A DNA stretch of 64,000 bases from Candidatus Solirubrobacter pratensis (GTDB lineage Bacteria; Actinomycetota; Thermoleophilia; Solirubrobacterales; Solirubrobacteraceae). Position numbers and translations under genes: made by a program. The notes beneath the pieces were generated by a model. It saw only the letters and a list, made by a program, of their open reading frames with translations, did not search any database and had not been told where the DNA came from. Positions within the stretch are counted from its first letter, which is position 1. The number at the start of each line of letters is the position of its first letter. The DNA is taken from assembly GCF_000425945.1 (NCBI RefSeq), contig NZ_AUEK01000017.1, positions 38,682-102,681 of the forward strand. Direction: 5' to 3'. This document shows positions 26,152 to 38,272 of this stretch, one piece after another.

Positions 26152-26337
26152 TCAGTCCTTTCTCACGTTCTCGCGGACGACGACGACGGCGCACGGCCCG
26201 GCGCGGATGACGCCGCGCGAGACGCTTCCCAGCACGGGCGCGGGGCGACCCGCGAGGAATGCGGCGGCCTCCCGCAGCGCGCGCTCGGACGCGGGCGTTG
26301 CGTCATACGCGACCACGACCGAACCGGTGCGGGGCAT
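26152..26337 (-). CDS. Universal stress protein with internal deletion
   Basis: 61 residues against about 140 for normal UspA. It joins the first strand and helix (VVVAYDATPASERALREAAAFL) directly to the last nucleotide-binding loop (APVLGSVSRGVIRAGPCAVVVV), losing the central half but keeping the frame. ATG 26337 lies 12 nt after GGCCTA. Whether the mini-protein folds is unknown; the intact frame and promoter suggest it is still expressed. It may be a decaying gene retained as leader for the UBP zinc-finger gene. Confidence 0.65.
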   Translation of the reverse strand: MPRTGSVVVAYDATPASERALREAAAFLAGRPAPVLGSVSRGVIRAGPCAVVVVRENVRKD

Positions 26338-26349
26338 CCTCGGCGGGGC

Positions 26350-26375
26350 TAGGCCGCGCGTGGCCGCGCGCAACT
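26350..26375 (-). promoter_or_regulatory. Stress-type promoter for USP/UBP genes
   Basis: AGTTG-N15-GGCCTA on the minus strand, 12 nt before ATG 26337. The -35 overlaps the stop codon of the LysR-like gene. Confidence 0.55.
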
Positions 26376-27027
26376 ACCGCTCGTCGCTGAGCGGCCGATC
26401 TGTGCGTGTCCATGCGCCGGCCAGTTCCACGAGCGCGCGGACAAGCGGGTTGTCGTCGGCGGCGCGCCACACGAGGCGAGTCGTGACCATCGGCCCGTCG
26501 CGCAGCGGTAGCGCGACCACGCCGGGGTGGTCCAGGCCGTGGACGACAGATGCCGCGATGGTGCCGATCGCGCGGCCTTGGGCGATGACCTCGAGCCCGT
26601 GCGCGACGGTCCTGACGTCGTCGTCGGTGGAAACAGGCGGCCCGCCTCGGTGCTCGTCGAGCGTCCAGAACGCGTTCCACCCGGGATGCAGCCGCGGGCC
26701 GCCCGGGAACGGCTCGCCGAGCACGTCGGCGACGCACAGCTCGCCCTGGCCGGCGAGACGGTGGCCCGCGCCGACGATCACGACCATCGGGCTGACGTCG
26801 AGCGTGAGCGCCCCGAGGCCGGGCTCCAGCGGCGGCTCTAGAAACAGACCGACGTCGGCGCCGTCGAGGAGCGGAACGTCGCGCGTCGGGAAGCCGTCGG
26901 GCCGCCAGTCCAGCAGGACATCGGGCTGCTCGAGCCGGAAGACATGAAACAGCGGTCCCCAGCGTGCCTGCGGCAAGCACGCGTCATAGCGGATCCTCAC
27001 TCGTGACGCCTCGTGCTGATCTGTCAT
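26374..27027 (-). CDS. LysR-type substrate-binding domain protein lacking the HTH
   Basis: 217 residues from ATG 27027; a TTG at 27066 is an alternative that lies 13 nt after a GGCCTA box. The protein begins at the effector domain (VRIRYDACLPQARWGPLFHVFRL) and contains the two-lobed binding fold: ADVGLFLEPPLEPGL, SPMVVIVGAGHRLA, RTVAHGLEVIAQGRAIG, VALPLRDG. The usual 60-residue N-terminal winged helix is absent and is not found in any frame upstream. It could act as a ligand-binding modulator or be a truncated regulator. Confidence 0.75.
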   Translation of the reverse strand: MTDQHEASRVRIRYDACLPQARWGPLFHVFRLEQPDVLLDWRPDGFPTRDVPLLDGADVGLFLEPPLEPGLGALTLDVSPMVVIVGAGHRLAGQGELCVADVLGEPFPGGPRLHPGWNAFWTLDEHRGGPPVSTDDDVRTVAHGLEVIAQGRAIGTIAASVVHGLDHPGVVALPLRDGPMVTTRLVWRAADDNPLVRALVELAGAWTRTDRPLSDER

Positions 27028-27171
27028 CGCCGCCGAGCCTGGAACGGGTGGGAGTCGCACGACCAAGCGCCCATTGTGCTAGGCCACATTCGCGAGCGTA
27101 ACAGCGACGGCGCAGCGTGCGGACAAGTCGCCGGCGAGTTGTGGCGTCCCCGCGCGCCTTGAGCGGCCGGC

Positions 27172-27366
27172 GTGCTCGAGCACGCACCGCGATCGAGCTG
27201 GGCGCTGCCGACGATCGCGTTCGTCAGCTACGGCTTGCCGGGCTGGCCGTTCCCGTACGAGGACCGCGGCGAGGCCGCGATCCGCCGGATCGAGCGCGGC
27301 TTCGGCCGCTTCGAGCGCACGCTGCGCGTGCCGCAGCGCCTGAACCCGGACGCCGTCCGCTCCTCA
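27172..27366 (+). pseudogene. Hsp20/alpha-crystallin fragment
   Basis: The frame ends with AAIRRIERGFGRFERTLRVP then QRLNPDAVRSS, which is the central part of an Hsp20 ACD (RRIERGFGRFERTLRLP.G.DPDAV). The first strands are replaced by unrelated residues (LPTIAFVSYGLPGWPFPYED), and the C-terminal IXI tail is lost at the junction with the convergent thioredoxin reductase gene. Not functional as an Hsp20. Confidence 0.6.
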
Positions 27367-29052
27367 CCGGGGGGCGGCCATCGCCACACGCTGGAGCTCG
27401 CCGTGGGACCGGCCGACGTACGCGCGCACGAGCTTGACCGCCATCGCGCCCTCGCCGACCGCCGACGCGATGCGCATGATCGAGCCGTGGCGCACGTCGC
27501 CGGCGGCCAGCACGCCCGGGAGGCTCGTCTCCAGGTACAGCGCGCCGGGCCGACCGGTGTCCGGACCGGTGAGGATGTAGCCGCCGTCGTCGAGCGCGAC
27601 CTGGCCGTCGAGCCACTTGGTGCGCGGGCTCGCGCCGATGAAGACGAACAGCGCCTTGGCCGGCACCGTCCGGCGCTCGCTGGTCAGGTCGTCCTCTGCC
27701 ACCACGGCATCCAGGCAACCGTCGCCGCGCAGCTCGCGCAGCTGGTGGTGGAGGAGGACCTCGACGTTCTCGAGCCGGCCGATCCGGTCGGCGAGATAGC
27801 GGCTCATGTTCACATCGAGCTCCGGCTCGCGCACGACGAGCGCGACCCGCGCGGCGTAGCGGGAGAGGAACACCGTCGCCTGCCCGGCCGAGTTGCCGCC
27901 GCCGACGACCACGACGGGGTCGCCGAGGCACAGGCGCGCCTCGATCTGCGTCGCCGCGTAGTAGACGCAGGTCGGCTCGAAATCCTCGAGTCGCGGGACG
28001 GAAAGCCGGCGGTAGTGGGCGCCGGTGGCGATCACGACGGTGCGACCGACGACCGTCTCACCGTCGCCGAGCCTGACCGCGTAGGTGCCGTCGCGTCCCT
28101 CGAGCGCGACCGCCTCGGCGGGAACGGTGATGCGGGCGCCGAACTTGCGCGCCTGGATCGTCGCGCGATCGGCGAGCTCGCCGCCTGAGACGCCGGACGG
28201 GAAGCCGACATAGTTCTCGATCCGCGACGACGTGCCGGCCTGCCCGCCGGTCGCCACGCCGTCGACGACGACGATGTCCAACCCCTCCGACGCGCCGTAC
28301 ACGGCGGCGGCTAGGCCGGCCGGGCCGGCGCCGACGACGACGAGGTCGCGGACGGTCTCGCCGCCGCCGGTGTCGCGCAGGCCGAGTACGCGCGCGAGCT
28401 CTTCGGCGCTGGGATTGCGCAGCACCGCGTCGCCGCGGACGATCACGACCGGCGTCTCCTCCGGCGCGATCCCCAGGCGTCGCAGGAGCAGCTCCGCCGA
28501 CGTGTCGTCTTCGAGGTCGATCCAGCCGTGCGGGAGGCGGTTGCGTGCCGCGAACTCGCGCAGGCGACGGGTGTCGGGCGAGTACCGCGAGCCGATGATG
28601 CGAAAGCCCGCGCCGATCCCGAGCAGCAGCGTGCGGCGCAGCACGAACGCGCGCAGGATCAGGTCGCCGAGCACGGTGTCCTGGGTGGCGAGGTCGCGCA
28701 GCCGCTCGGACGGGACCTGCAACACCTCGCCCGGCTGGCGCACGATCGCCGTGAACGGCGACGCCTGCTCCGTCAACAGGCTCAGCTCGCCGAGGAACCG
28801 GCGCGGGCCGTGCACGGCGACCAGCTCGGGGAGCGGCGGGCCCTCGTCGAGGATCGCGACCTTGCCCGAGAGGACGACGAAGAAGTCGTAGCCGACGTCG
28901 CCGGTGCGGACGAGGACCTCGCCGGAGCGCACCGCCCGGCGGCGCCCGGCGATCTCGATCGCCGAGATCTGCTGCTCGCTGAGCCGGGGATAGGCGCCGC
29001 TGGAGTCGGGCGTCTCGACGAGCGCGTCGGTCTGCATCTGAGGGGTGTTCAC
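27364..29052 (-). CDS. Thioredoxin reductase-like flavoprotein with N-terminal cyclic-nucleotide-binding domain
   Basis: 562 residues from GTG 29052 (ATG 29037 is possible). Residues about 20-130 form a cNMP-binding fold (LVRTGDVGYDFFVVLSGKVAIL, FLGELSLLTEQASPFTAIV). A short thioredoxin-like segment follows (about 150-230), then a full FAD/NAD(P) reductase: DLVVVGAGPAGLAAAVYGASEG, ENYVGFPSGVSGGEL, VVVVGGGNSAGQATVFLSR, LAAGDVRHGSIMRIASAVGEG. The CxxC redox pair of TrxB is absent between the domains, so it belongs to the non-classical group of such fusions. GGCCTA lies 11 nt before the GTG. Confidence 0.85.
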   Translation of the reverse strand: MNTPQMQTDALVETPDSSGAYPRLSEQQISAIEIAGRRRAVRSGEVLVRTGDVGYDFFVVLSGKVAILDEGPPLPELVAVHGPRRFLGELSLLTEQASPFTAIVRQPGEVLQVPSERLRDLATQDTVLGDLILRAFVLRRTLLLGIGAGFRIIGSRYSPDTRRLREFAARNRLPHGWIDLEDDTSAELLLRRLGIAPEETPVVIVRGDAVLRNPSAEELARVLGLRDTGGGETVRDLVVVGAGPAGLAAAVYGASEGLDIVVVDGVATGGQAGTSSRIENYVGFPSGVSGGELADRATIQARKFGARITVPAEAVALEGRDGTYAVRLGDGETVVGRTVVIATGAHYRRLSVPRLEDFEPTCVYYAATQIEARLCLGDPVVVVGGGNSAGQATVFLSRYAARVALVVREPELDVNMSRYLADRIGRLENVEVLLHHQLRELRGDGCLDAVVAEDDLTSERRTVPAKALFVFIGASPRTKWLDGQVALDDGGYILTGPDTGRPGALYLETSLPGVLAAGDVRHGSIMRIASAVGEGAMAVKLVRAYVGRSHGELQRVAMAAPR

Positions 29053-29063
29053 GCGCGCTGTAC

Positions 29064-29090
29064 TAGGCCGCGGCGGCCGAGCCTCCAACC
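29064..29090 (-). promoter_or_regulatory. Stress-type promoter for the reductase gene
   Basis: GGTTG-N16-GGCCTA, one base longer in spacing than the others. Divergent from the MFS promoter; their -35 elements are 5 bp apart. Confidence 0.5.
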
Positions 29091-29095
29091 GTGCT

Positions 29096-29121
29096 GCTTG
29101 AATCGCGCCGCAAGCGCCCTA
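29096..29121 (+). promoter_or_regulatory. Stress-type promoter for the MFS gene
   Basis: GCTTG-N15-GCCCTA, 14 nt before ATG 29136. Confidence 0.55.
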
Positions 29122-29135
29122 GATGCGAACCACAG

Positions 29136-30869
29136 ATGACTCGCGCCGACGTCATCGAGACCGACGTACCCGCCCGCCTCGACCGTCTACCGTGGTCGCG
29201 CTTCCACTGGCGGATCGTGATCGGGCTCGGCACCGTCTGGATCCTCGACGGCCTGCAGGTCACGATCGTCGGCGCGATCGCGCCGCGCATGACCGAGGCC
29301 GGCAGCGGGATCGACCTCAGCTCCGCCGACGTCGGTCTGGCCGGCGCCCTTTACGTCGCCGGCGCGTGCCTGGGCGCGCTCTTCTTCGGGCAGCTGACCG
29401 ACCGCTACGGGCGCAAGAAGCTCTTCATGGTCACGCTGGGCCTCTACATCCTCGCGTCGGTGGCGACCGCGTTCGCGTTCGCCCCGTGGTACTTCTTCCT
29501 CTTCCGCGCGCTGACCGGGTTCGCCATCGGCGGCGAGTACTCGGCGATCAACACCGCCATCGACGAGCTGATCCCCGCACGCAACCGCGGCGCGGTCGAC
29601 ATCGCGATCAACGGCAGCTTCTGGGTCGGCGCCGGGGTCGGCGCGATCGGCGCGCTGCTGTTCCTCGACGAGGGGATCTTCGCCTCCGACGTCGGCTGGC
29701 GGCTCGCGTTCGGCATCGGCGCGGTGCTCGCGTTCGCGATCCTGCTCGTGCGCCGCAACGTTCCCGAGAGCCCGCGCTGGCTGTACATCCACGGCCGCCC
29801 TGAGGAGGCGGAGCGGATCGTCGACGAGATCGAGGCGCAGGTGCGCACCGAGCTTGCCCACGAGCTTCCGCCGCCCGCGTTCGAGATCACGGTCCACCCG
29901 CGCGACGCGATCCCGTTCCGCGAGATCGCCTCCGTCGCGTTCAGGCGCTACCCGAGGCGCGCGGTGCTCGGCGTCGCGCTGTTCGTCGGCCAGGCGTTCC
30001 TCTACAACGCGGTGACGTTCGACCTCGGCACGATCCTGCACGGGTTCTTCGCCGTCTCCTCGGGCTCGGTGCCGTGGTTCATGGTGGCGTTCGCCGCGAG
30101 CAACTTCCTCGGCCCGCTGCTTCTCGGGCGCCTGTTCGACACCGTCGGGCGGATCCCGATGATCGCCGGCACCTACCTCGCGTCGGCGGCGATCGTGGTC
30201 GCGCTCGGGCTGCTTCTGCGCTCGGTCACGCTGACCACATGGACGTTCATGGCGCTCGTGATGGCCGCGTTCTTCATCGCCTCCGCCGGCGCGAGCTCGG
30301 CGTACCTGACGGTCAGCGAGATCTTCCCGATGGAGACGCGCGCGCTCGCGATCGCGTTCTTCTACGCGCTCGGCACGGCCGTCGGCGGGATCACCGGCCC
30401 GCTCCTGTTCGGCCGCTTCATCCACAGCGGCAGCATCGACCAGGTGGCGACCGGATTCCTGATCGGCGCGGGCGCGATGGCGCTCGGCGGCGTCGCCGAG
30501 CTGCTCTTCGGCGTGCGCGCCGAGGGGCGCTCGCTGGAGGCGATCGCCGAGCCCTTGACCGCGGCGAAGGCCAAGGCGAAGCGGCTGCGCCCGGGCCCGG
30601 GCCGCGGCGAGATGTTCTACTCGCCGGGAATGGTTGGCTCGTGCTCGCACTCGACGCGCGAGGACGAGGGCACGCGCGAGCGCGAGGTCGAGGCGCTGGC
30701 CGATGCCGCGCGCGACGCGGGCCCCGCCACGCGCGCCGACCTCAGCCGGCGCGTCCACGCTCGCGAGTGGGGCCCAGGCCGGTTTGGGGGGGCGCTGCGC
30801 GACGCCGTCGAGCGCGGCCGCCTGCGCCGCCTCTCGCGGCGCCGGTACGGCCCGCCCGCGACCGGCTGA
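29136..30869 (+). CDS. MFS transporter (sugar/metabolite:proton symporter type) with hydrophilic C-terminal extension
   Basis: 577 residues. About 12 membrane helices; MFS signatures LFFGQLTDRYGRKKLFMVTL (loop 2-3), GGEYSAINTAIDELIPARNRG, VPESPRWLYIHGRPEEAERIV after helix 6, and LLLGRLFDTVGRIPM between helices 8 and 9. ATG 29136 follows the promoter box by 14 nt. After the last helix (about residue 480) there is a 90-residue charged tail (EREVEALADAARDAGPATRADLSRRVHAREWG), unusual for MFS proteins and reminiscent of a small helical or winged domain. Substrate unknown. Confidence 0.85.
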   Translation: MTRADVIETDVPARLDRLPWSRFHWRIVIGLGTVWILDGLQVTIVGAIAPRMTEAGSGIDLSSADVGLAGALYVAGACLGALFFGQLTDRYGRKKLFMVTLGLYILASVATAFAFAPWYFFLFRALTGFAIGGEYSAINTAIDELIPARNRGAVDIAINGSFWVGAGVGAIGALLFLDEGIFASDVGWRLAFGIGAVLAFAILLVRRNVPESPRWLYIHGRPEEAERIVDEIEAQVRTELAHELPPPAFEITVHPRDAIPFREIASVAFRRYPRRAVLGVALFVGQAFLYNAVTFDLGTILHGFFAVSSGSVPWFMVAFAASNFLGPLLLGRLFDTVGRIPMIAGTYLASAAIVVALGLLLRSVTLTTWTFMALVMAAFFIASAGASSAYLTVSEIFPMETRALAIAFFYALGTAVGGITGPLLFGRFIHSGSIDQVATGFLIGAGAMALGGVAELLFGVRAEGRSLEAIAEPLTAAKAKAKRLRPGPGRGEMFYSPGMVGSCSHSTREDEGTREREVEALADAARDAGPATRADLSRRVHAREWGPGRFGGALRDAVERGRLRRLSRRRYGPPATG

Positions 30870-30877
30870 GCAGCCGG

Positions 30878-30903
30878 GTTTGCGATCGGCCGCGGACGGC
30901 CTA
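30878..30903 (+). promoter_or_regulatory. Stress-type promoter for the dnaK operon
   Basis: GTTTG-N15-GGCCTA, 35 nt before the dnaK ATG. No CIRCE or HAIR inverted repeat is visible in the same leader, so heat-shock control may run through the sigma factor rather than HrcA/HspR. Confidence 0.6.
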
Positions 30904-30938
30904 ACGCATCGACTACCACCCCGAGAGGAGGCGTCGTC

Positions 30939-32814
<1,876 letters not shown>

Positions 32815-32822
<8 letters not shown>

Positions 32823-33264
32823 CGAAGCCCAACAGACCCCGACCGTCGAGGAGCTCGAGGCCCGCAACGCGGAGCTCGAGGACCGCTACAAGCGCGCCCT
32901 CGCCGATCTCGACAACTACCGCAAACGCGTCGCGCGGGACGTACAGCGGCGCCTGGACGAGGGCACGGATGCTCTCGTCCGCGACTGGCTGGAGCTGGTC
33001 GACAGCGTCGATCGCGCGACGCGCGCCGACGGCGACGCCTTCGCGCCGCTGCGTGAGCAGATCGCCGCGATCCTCGAGCGCGAAGGGATCGCCCGCCTGG
33101 GTGCGGCGGGCGAGCCGTTCGATCCGGAGCGCCATGAGGCGGTCGGCGTGCGCGAGACCGACGAGGTCCCTGACCGCACGATCGTCGACGTCGCGCGCTC
33201 CGGGTTCGAGCGCCGCGATCGCGTGCTGCGCCCAGCACAGGTCATCGTCTCGCGGAGGCGCTGA
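32815..33264 (+). CDS. grpE: Nucleotide exchange factor GrpE
   Basis: 149 residues from GTG 32815, which overlaps the dnaK stop by 8 nt; ATG 32791 is in frame and possible. The N-terminal coiled coil ([33 protein letters not shown]) and the C-terminal beta domain ([27 protein letters not shown]) are present. Shorter than E. coli GrpE (197) because the disordered N-terminus is small. It releases ADP from DnaK. Confidence 0.9.
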
Positions 33265-34133
33265 TGGCCGTCGGCTACCAGGACTACTACGAGGCGCTCG
33301 GCGTCCCGCGCGACGCGAGCAACGAGGACATCCGGCGGGCATACCGCCGCCTCGCCCGCGAGTACCACCCGGACGTCAACAAGGACCCGGGCGCCGAGGA
33401 CCGCTTCAAGGAGATCTCGGAGGCCTACGAGGTGCTGCGCGATCCCGAGAAGCGCGAGCGCTACGACCGCCTCGGTTCCAACTGGCGCTCCGGGCAGGAC
33501 GTCTCGGGGGCGCCCGGCTTCGAGGAGTACTTCAGCCAGGGCCGTGGCGCGCCCGACGGCTTCGAGGACGTGCGGGTCCAATTCGGCGGCGACGGCGACT
33601 TCAGCGACCTGTTCGAGGGCCTGTTCGGCGGCCGCGGCGGTCGCCGCTCGGCGCGCCGCGCCGCCACCCGCGACGCCGTGCTCGAGCTCGACCTCGAGGA
33701 GGCCGCGCGCGGCGGGCGGCGGCGCGTGACGCTCGGCGACGGGCGCGAGTTCGAGGTCGACATCCCGCCGGGCGTGCGCGACGGCGAGGCGATCAGGGTC
33801 CCAGGCGCCAACCTGCTGCTGCGCATTCAGCTGCGCCCGCACCGCCGCTTCCGCTTCCGCGGCGACGACCTCGAGACCGACGTCGACGTCGCTCCATGGG
33901 AGGCCGCGCTCGGCGCGGAGGTGCGCGTGCCGACGCTCGACGGCGGCGCGCGCGTGAAGGTCCCCGCGGGCTCGTCGTGCGGGCGGCGCCTGCGTCTGCG
34001 CGGCGCCGGGCTCGGCGGCAGCGATCTCTACGCGGTCGTGAGGATCGTCGTGCCCAAGAAGCTGTCCAGGAAGGAGCGCGAGCTGTTCCGGGAGCTCGCC
34101 GACACGTCCAAGTTCGATCCGCGGAGGTCCTGA
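33264..34133 (+). CDS. DnaJ/CbpA-type co-chaperone without zinc finger
   Basis: 289 residues; start overlaps the grpE stop (TGATG). J domain at residues 5-70 with YYEALGVPRDASNEDIRRAYRRLAREYHPDV (HPD motif), then a Gly/Phe region, then two C-terminal beta domains (VTLGDGREFEVDIPPGVRDGEAIRVPG; APWEAALGAEVRVPTLDGGARVKVPAG). The four CxxCxGxG repeats of DnaJ are absent, so it is the CbpA class. Followed at once by a CbpM-like gene, as in E. coli cbpAM. Confidence 0.92.
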   Translation: MAVGYQDYYEALGVPRDASNEDIRRAYRRLAREYHPDVNKDPGAEDRFKEISEAYEVLRDPEKRERYDRLGSNWRSGQDVSGAPGFEEYFSQGRGAPDGFEDVRVQFGGDGDFSDLFEGLFGGRGGRRSARRAATRDAVLELDLEEAARGGRRRVTLGDGREFEVDIPPGVRDGEAIRVPGANLLLRIQLRPHRRFRFRGDDLETDVDVAPWEAALGAEVRVPTLDGGARVKVPAGSSCGRRLRLRGAGLGGSDLYAVVRIVVPKKLSRKERELFRELADTSKFDPRRS

Positions 34134-34393
34134 TGCCGACGCTGGCGCTGGTGCGGATGAACGGCAGGCTGGACAGGCTCGCGCGCGAGGCCGGGATGCA
34201 CCCCGATCTGGTCGCGCGCTTCATCCGCCTCGGGCTGGTCGATCCCGCCGAGCCGGGCGCGGGCGCACGGCTGGCGCAGGCCGCACGGCTGCGGCGCGAC
34301 CTCGGGATCGGCTACTCGGGCGCGGTGCTGGCGTGCCGGCTGCTGGCGCGGATCGACGAACTGGAGGCGCGGCTGCGCCGCTACGAGAGGTGA
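34133..34393 (+). CDS. CbpM/MerR-like chaperone modulator
   Basis: 86 residues; ATG overlaps the preceding stop (TGATG). Helical protein with a MerR-like N-terminal helix pair ([26 protein letters not shown]), then helices ending in [10 protein letters not shown]. Position immediately after a CbpA-type gene suggests it modulates the J-domain protein, as CbpM does. Such proteins share the winged-helix fold but need not bind DNA. Confidence 0.75.
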   Translation: MPTLALVRMNGRLDRLAREAGMHPDLVARFIRLGLVDPAEPGAGARLAQAARLRRDLGIGYSGAVLACRLLARIDELEARLRRYER

Positions 34394-34397
34394 CGAC

Positions 34398-37015
<2,618 letters not shown>

Positions 37016-37019
<4 letters not shown>

Positions 37020-37441
37020 CGATCATCGCGTGTCCGCACTGCGGCAAGAAGAACCGGGTCGGGCCGCGCCCCGAGGGCGTCCCGCGCTGCGGCAACTGCC
37101 ACAACCTGCTGCCCTGGATCGTCGAGGCGGCGCCGGAGACCTTCGACGCGGAGATCGCCGCGTCGGTGCCCGTCCTCGTGGACTTCTGGGCGCCGTGGTG
37201 CGGGCCGTGCCGGATGGTCTCGCCCGCCGTCGAGGCACACGCCCGTAACCGTCCCGGCGAGCTGAAGGTGGTCAAGCTCAACGTCGACACGGCGCCGGAC
37301 ATCGGCGCCCGCTACCAGGCCATGAGCATCCCGCTGCTCGTGCTGATCCGCGGCGGCCAAGAGGTCGACCGGATGGTCGGCGCGGTGCCCGAGCGGCAGT
37401 TGCGCGACTGGCTGGACCGCACCCTCGCGGCGGCGGCGTAA
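37016..37441 (+). CDS. Thioredoxin with N-terminal zinc ribbon (Trx2/TrxC type)
   Basis: 141 residues; start overlaps the clpB stop (ATGA). Residues 5-30 contain CPHCGKKN and CGNCH, the zinc-binding pair of TrxC-type thioredoxins. The active site is [14 protein letters not shown] and the cis-Pro is in MSIPLLVLI. This class is tied to oxidative stress because oxidation can release the zinc. The operon position supports redox repair alongside disaggregation. Confidence 0.93.
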
Positions 37442-37444
37442 GCG

Positions 37445-38272
37445 ATGGATCCGCTCAGCCTCCTGTGGCTGTTCTTCATCCTTGCCTCGATGCAGCCGGC
37501 GTTCCAGCGCCAGGTGCTCATGACCCGCCGCCGCTACGCCATGGCGGCGATCTCGCGCAAGCGGCAGACGACTGTGATCAGCCTGATCCACCGGCAGGAG
37601 TCGATGTCGCTGTTCGGCTTCCCGATCGTCCGCTTCATCGACATCGACGACGCCGAGGGCATCCTGCGCGCGATCCAGGAGACGCCGCAGGGCCGGTCGA
37701 TCGAGATCATCCTGCACACGCCCGGCGGCATGGTCCTGGCCGCCCAGCAGATCGCGAGCGCGCTCGCCGACCACGACGGACGCGTGACCGCGGTCGTGCC
37801 GCATTACGCGATGAGCGGCGGCACCCTGATCGCGATGGCCGCCGACGAGATCCTGATCGACGCGCATTCGGCGCTCGGCCCGGTCGACCCGCAGCTCGGC
37901 GAGTTCCCGGCCGCGTCGCTCGTCGAGGTGTCCGAGATGCCCGGCGACCACGAGGACAAGACGCTGCTGCTCGCCGACGTCGGCCGCAAGGCGCTCGTGC
38001 AGGTCGAGAGCTTCGTGACGCGCCTGCTCGCGAAGCGCATGCCGCCCGATCGGGCGGCGGCCGTCGCGCAGCTGCTGGCGACCGGGAGGTGGACGCACGA
38101 CCACCCGCTGCTCGCGCGGGACCTGGCGCTGCTGGGCCTCCCGGTCAAGGTCGGCGTGCCGGAGGACGAGCGCGAGCTGATGACGCTCTATCCGCAGCCG
38201 CGCGGGCGCACGTCGCCGGTGGAGTACGTGCCCGTTGAGCCGGGGATGCCGAACCGGCGCGCGCGCCAATGA
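37445..38272 (+). CDS. SDH-family Clp-fold serine proteinase
   Basis: 275 residues. An N-terminal membrane-anchor-like helix (PLSLLWLFFILASM) is followed by the ClpP/crotonase fold: ILHTPGGMVLAAQQIASAL (oxyanion region), VVPHYAMSGGTLIAMAADEILID with the nucleophile Ser, and HSALGPVDPQLG. These match the serine dehydrogenase proteinase (SDH) family PF01972, relatives of SppA. Probably a membrane-associated protease for damaged proteins. It starts 3 nt after the thioredoxin stop and overlaps the next gene by 4 nt. Confidence 0.85.
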   Translation: MDPLSLLWLFFILASMQPAFQRQVLMTRRRYAMAAISRKRQTTVISLIHRQESMSLFGFPIVRFIDIDDAEGILRAIQETPQGRSIEIILHTPGGMVLAAQQIASALADHDGRVTAVVPHYAMSGGTLIAMAADEILIDAHSALGPVDPQLGEFPAASLVEVSEMPGDHEDKTLLLADVGRKALVQVESFVTRLLAKRMPPDRAAAVAQLLATGRWTHDHPLLARDLALLGLPVKVGVPEDERELMTLYPQPRGRTSPVEYVPVEPGMPNRRARQ

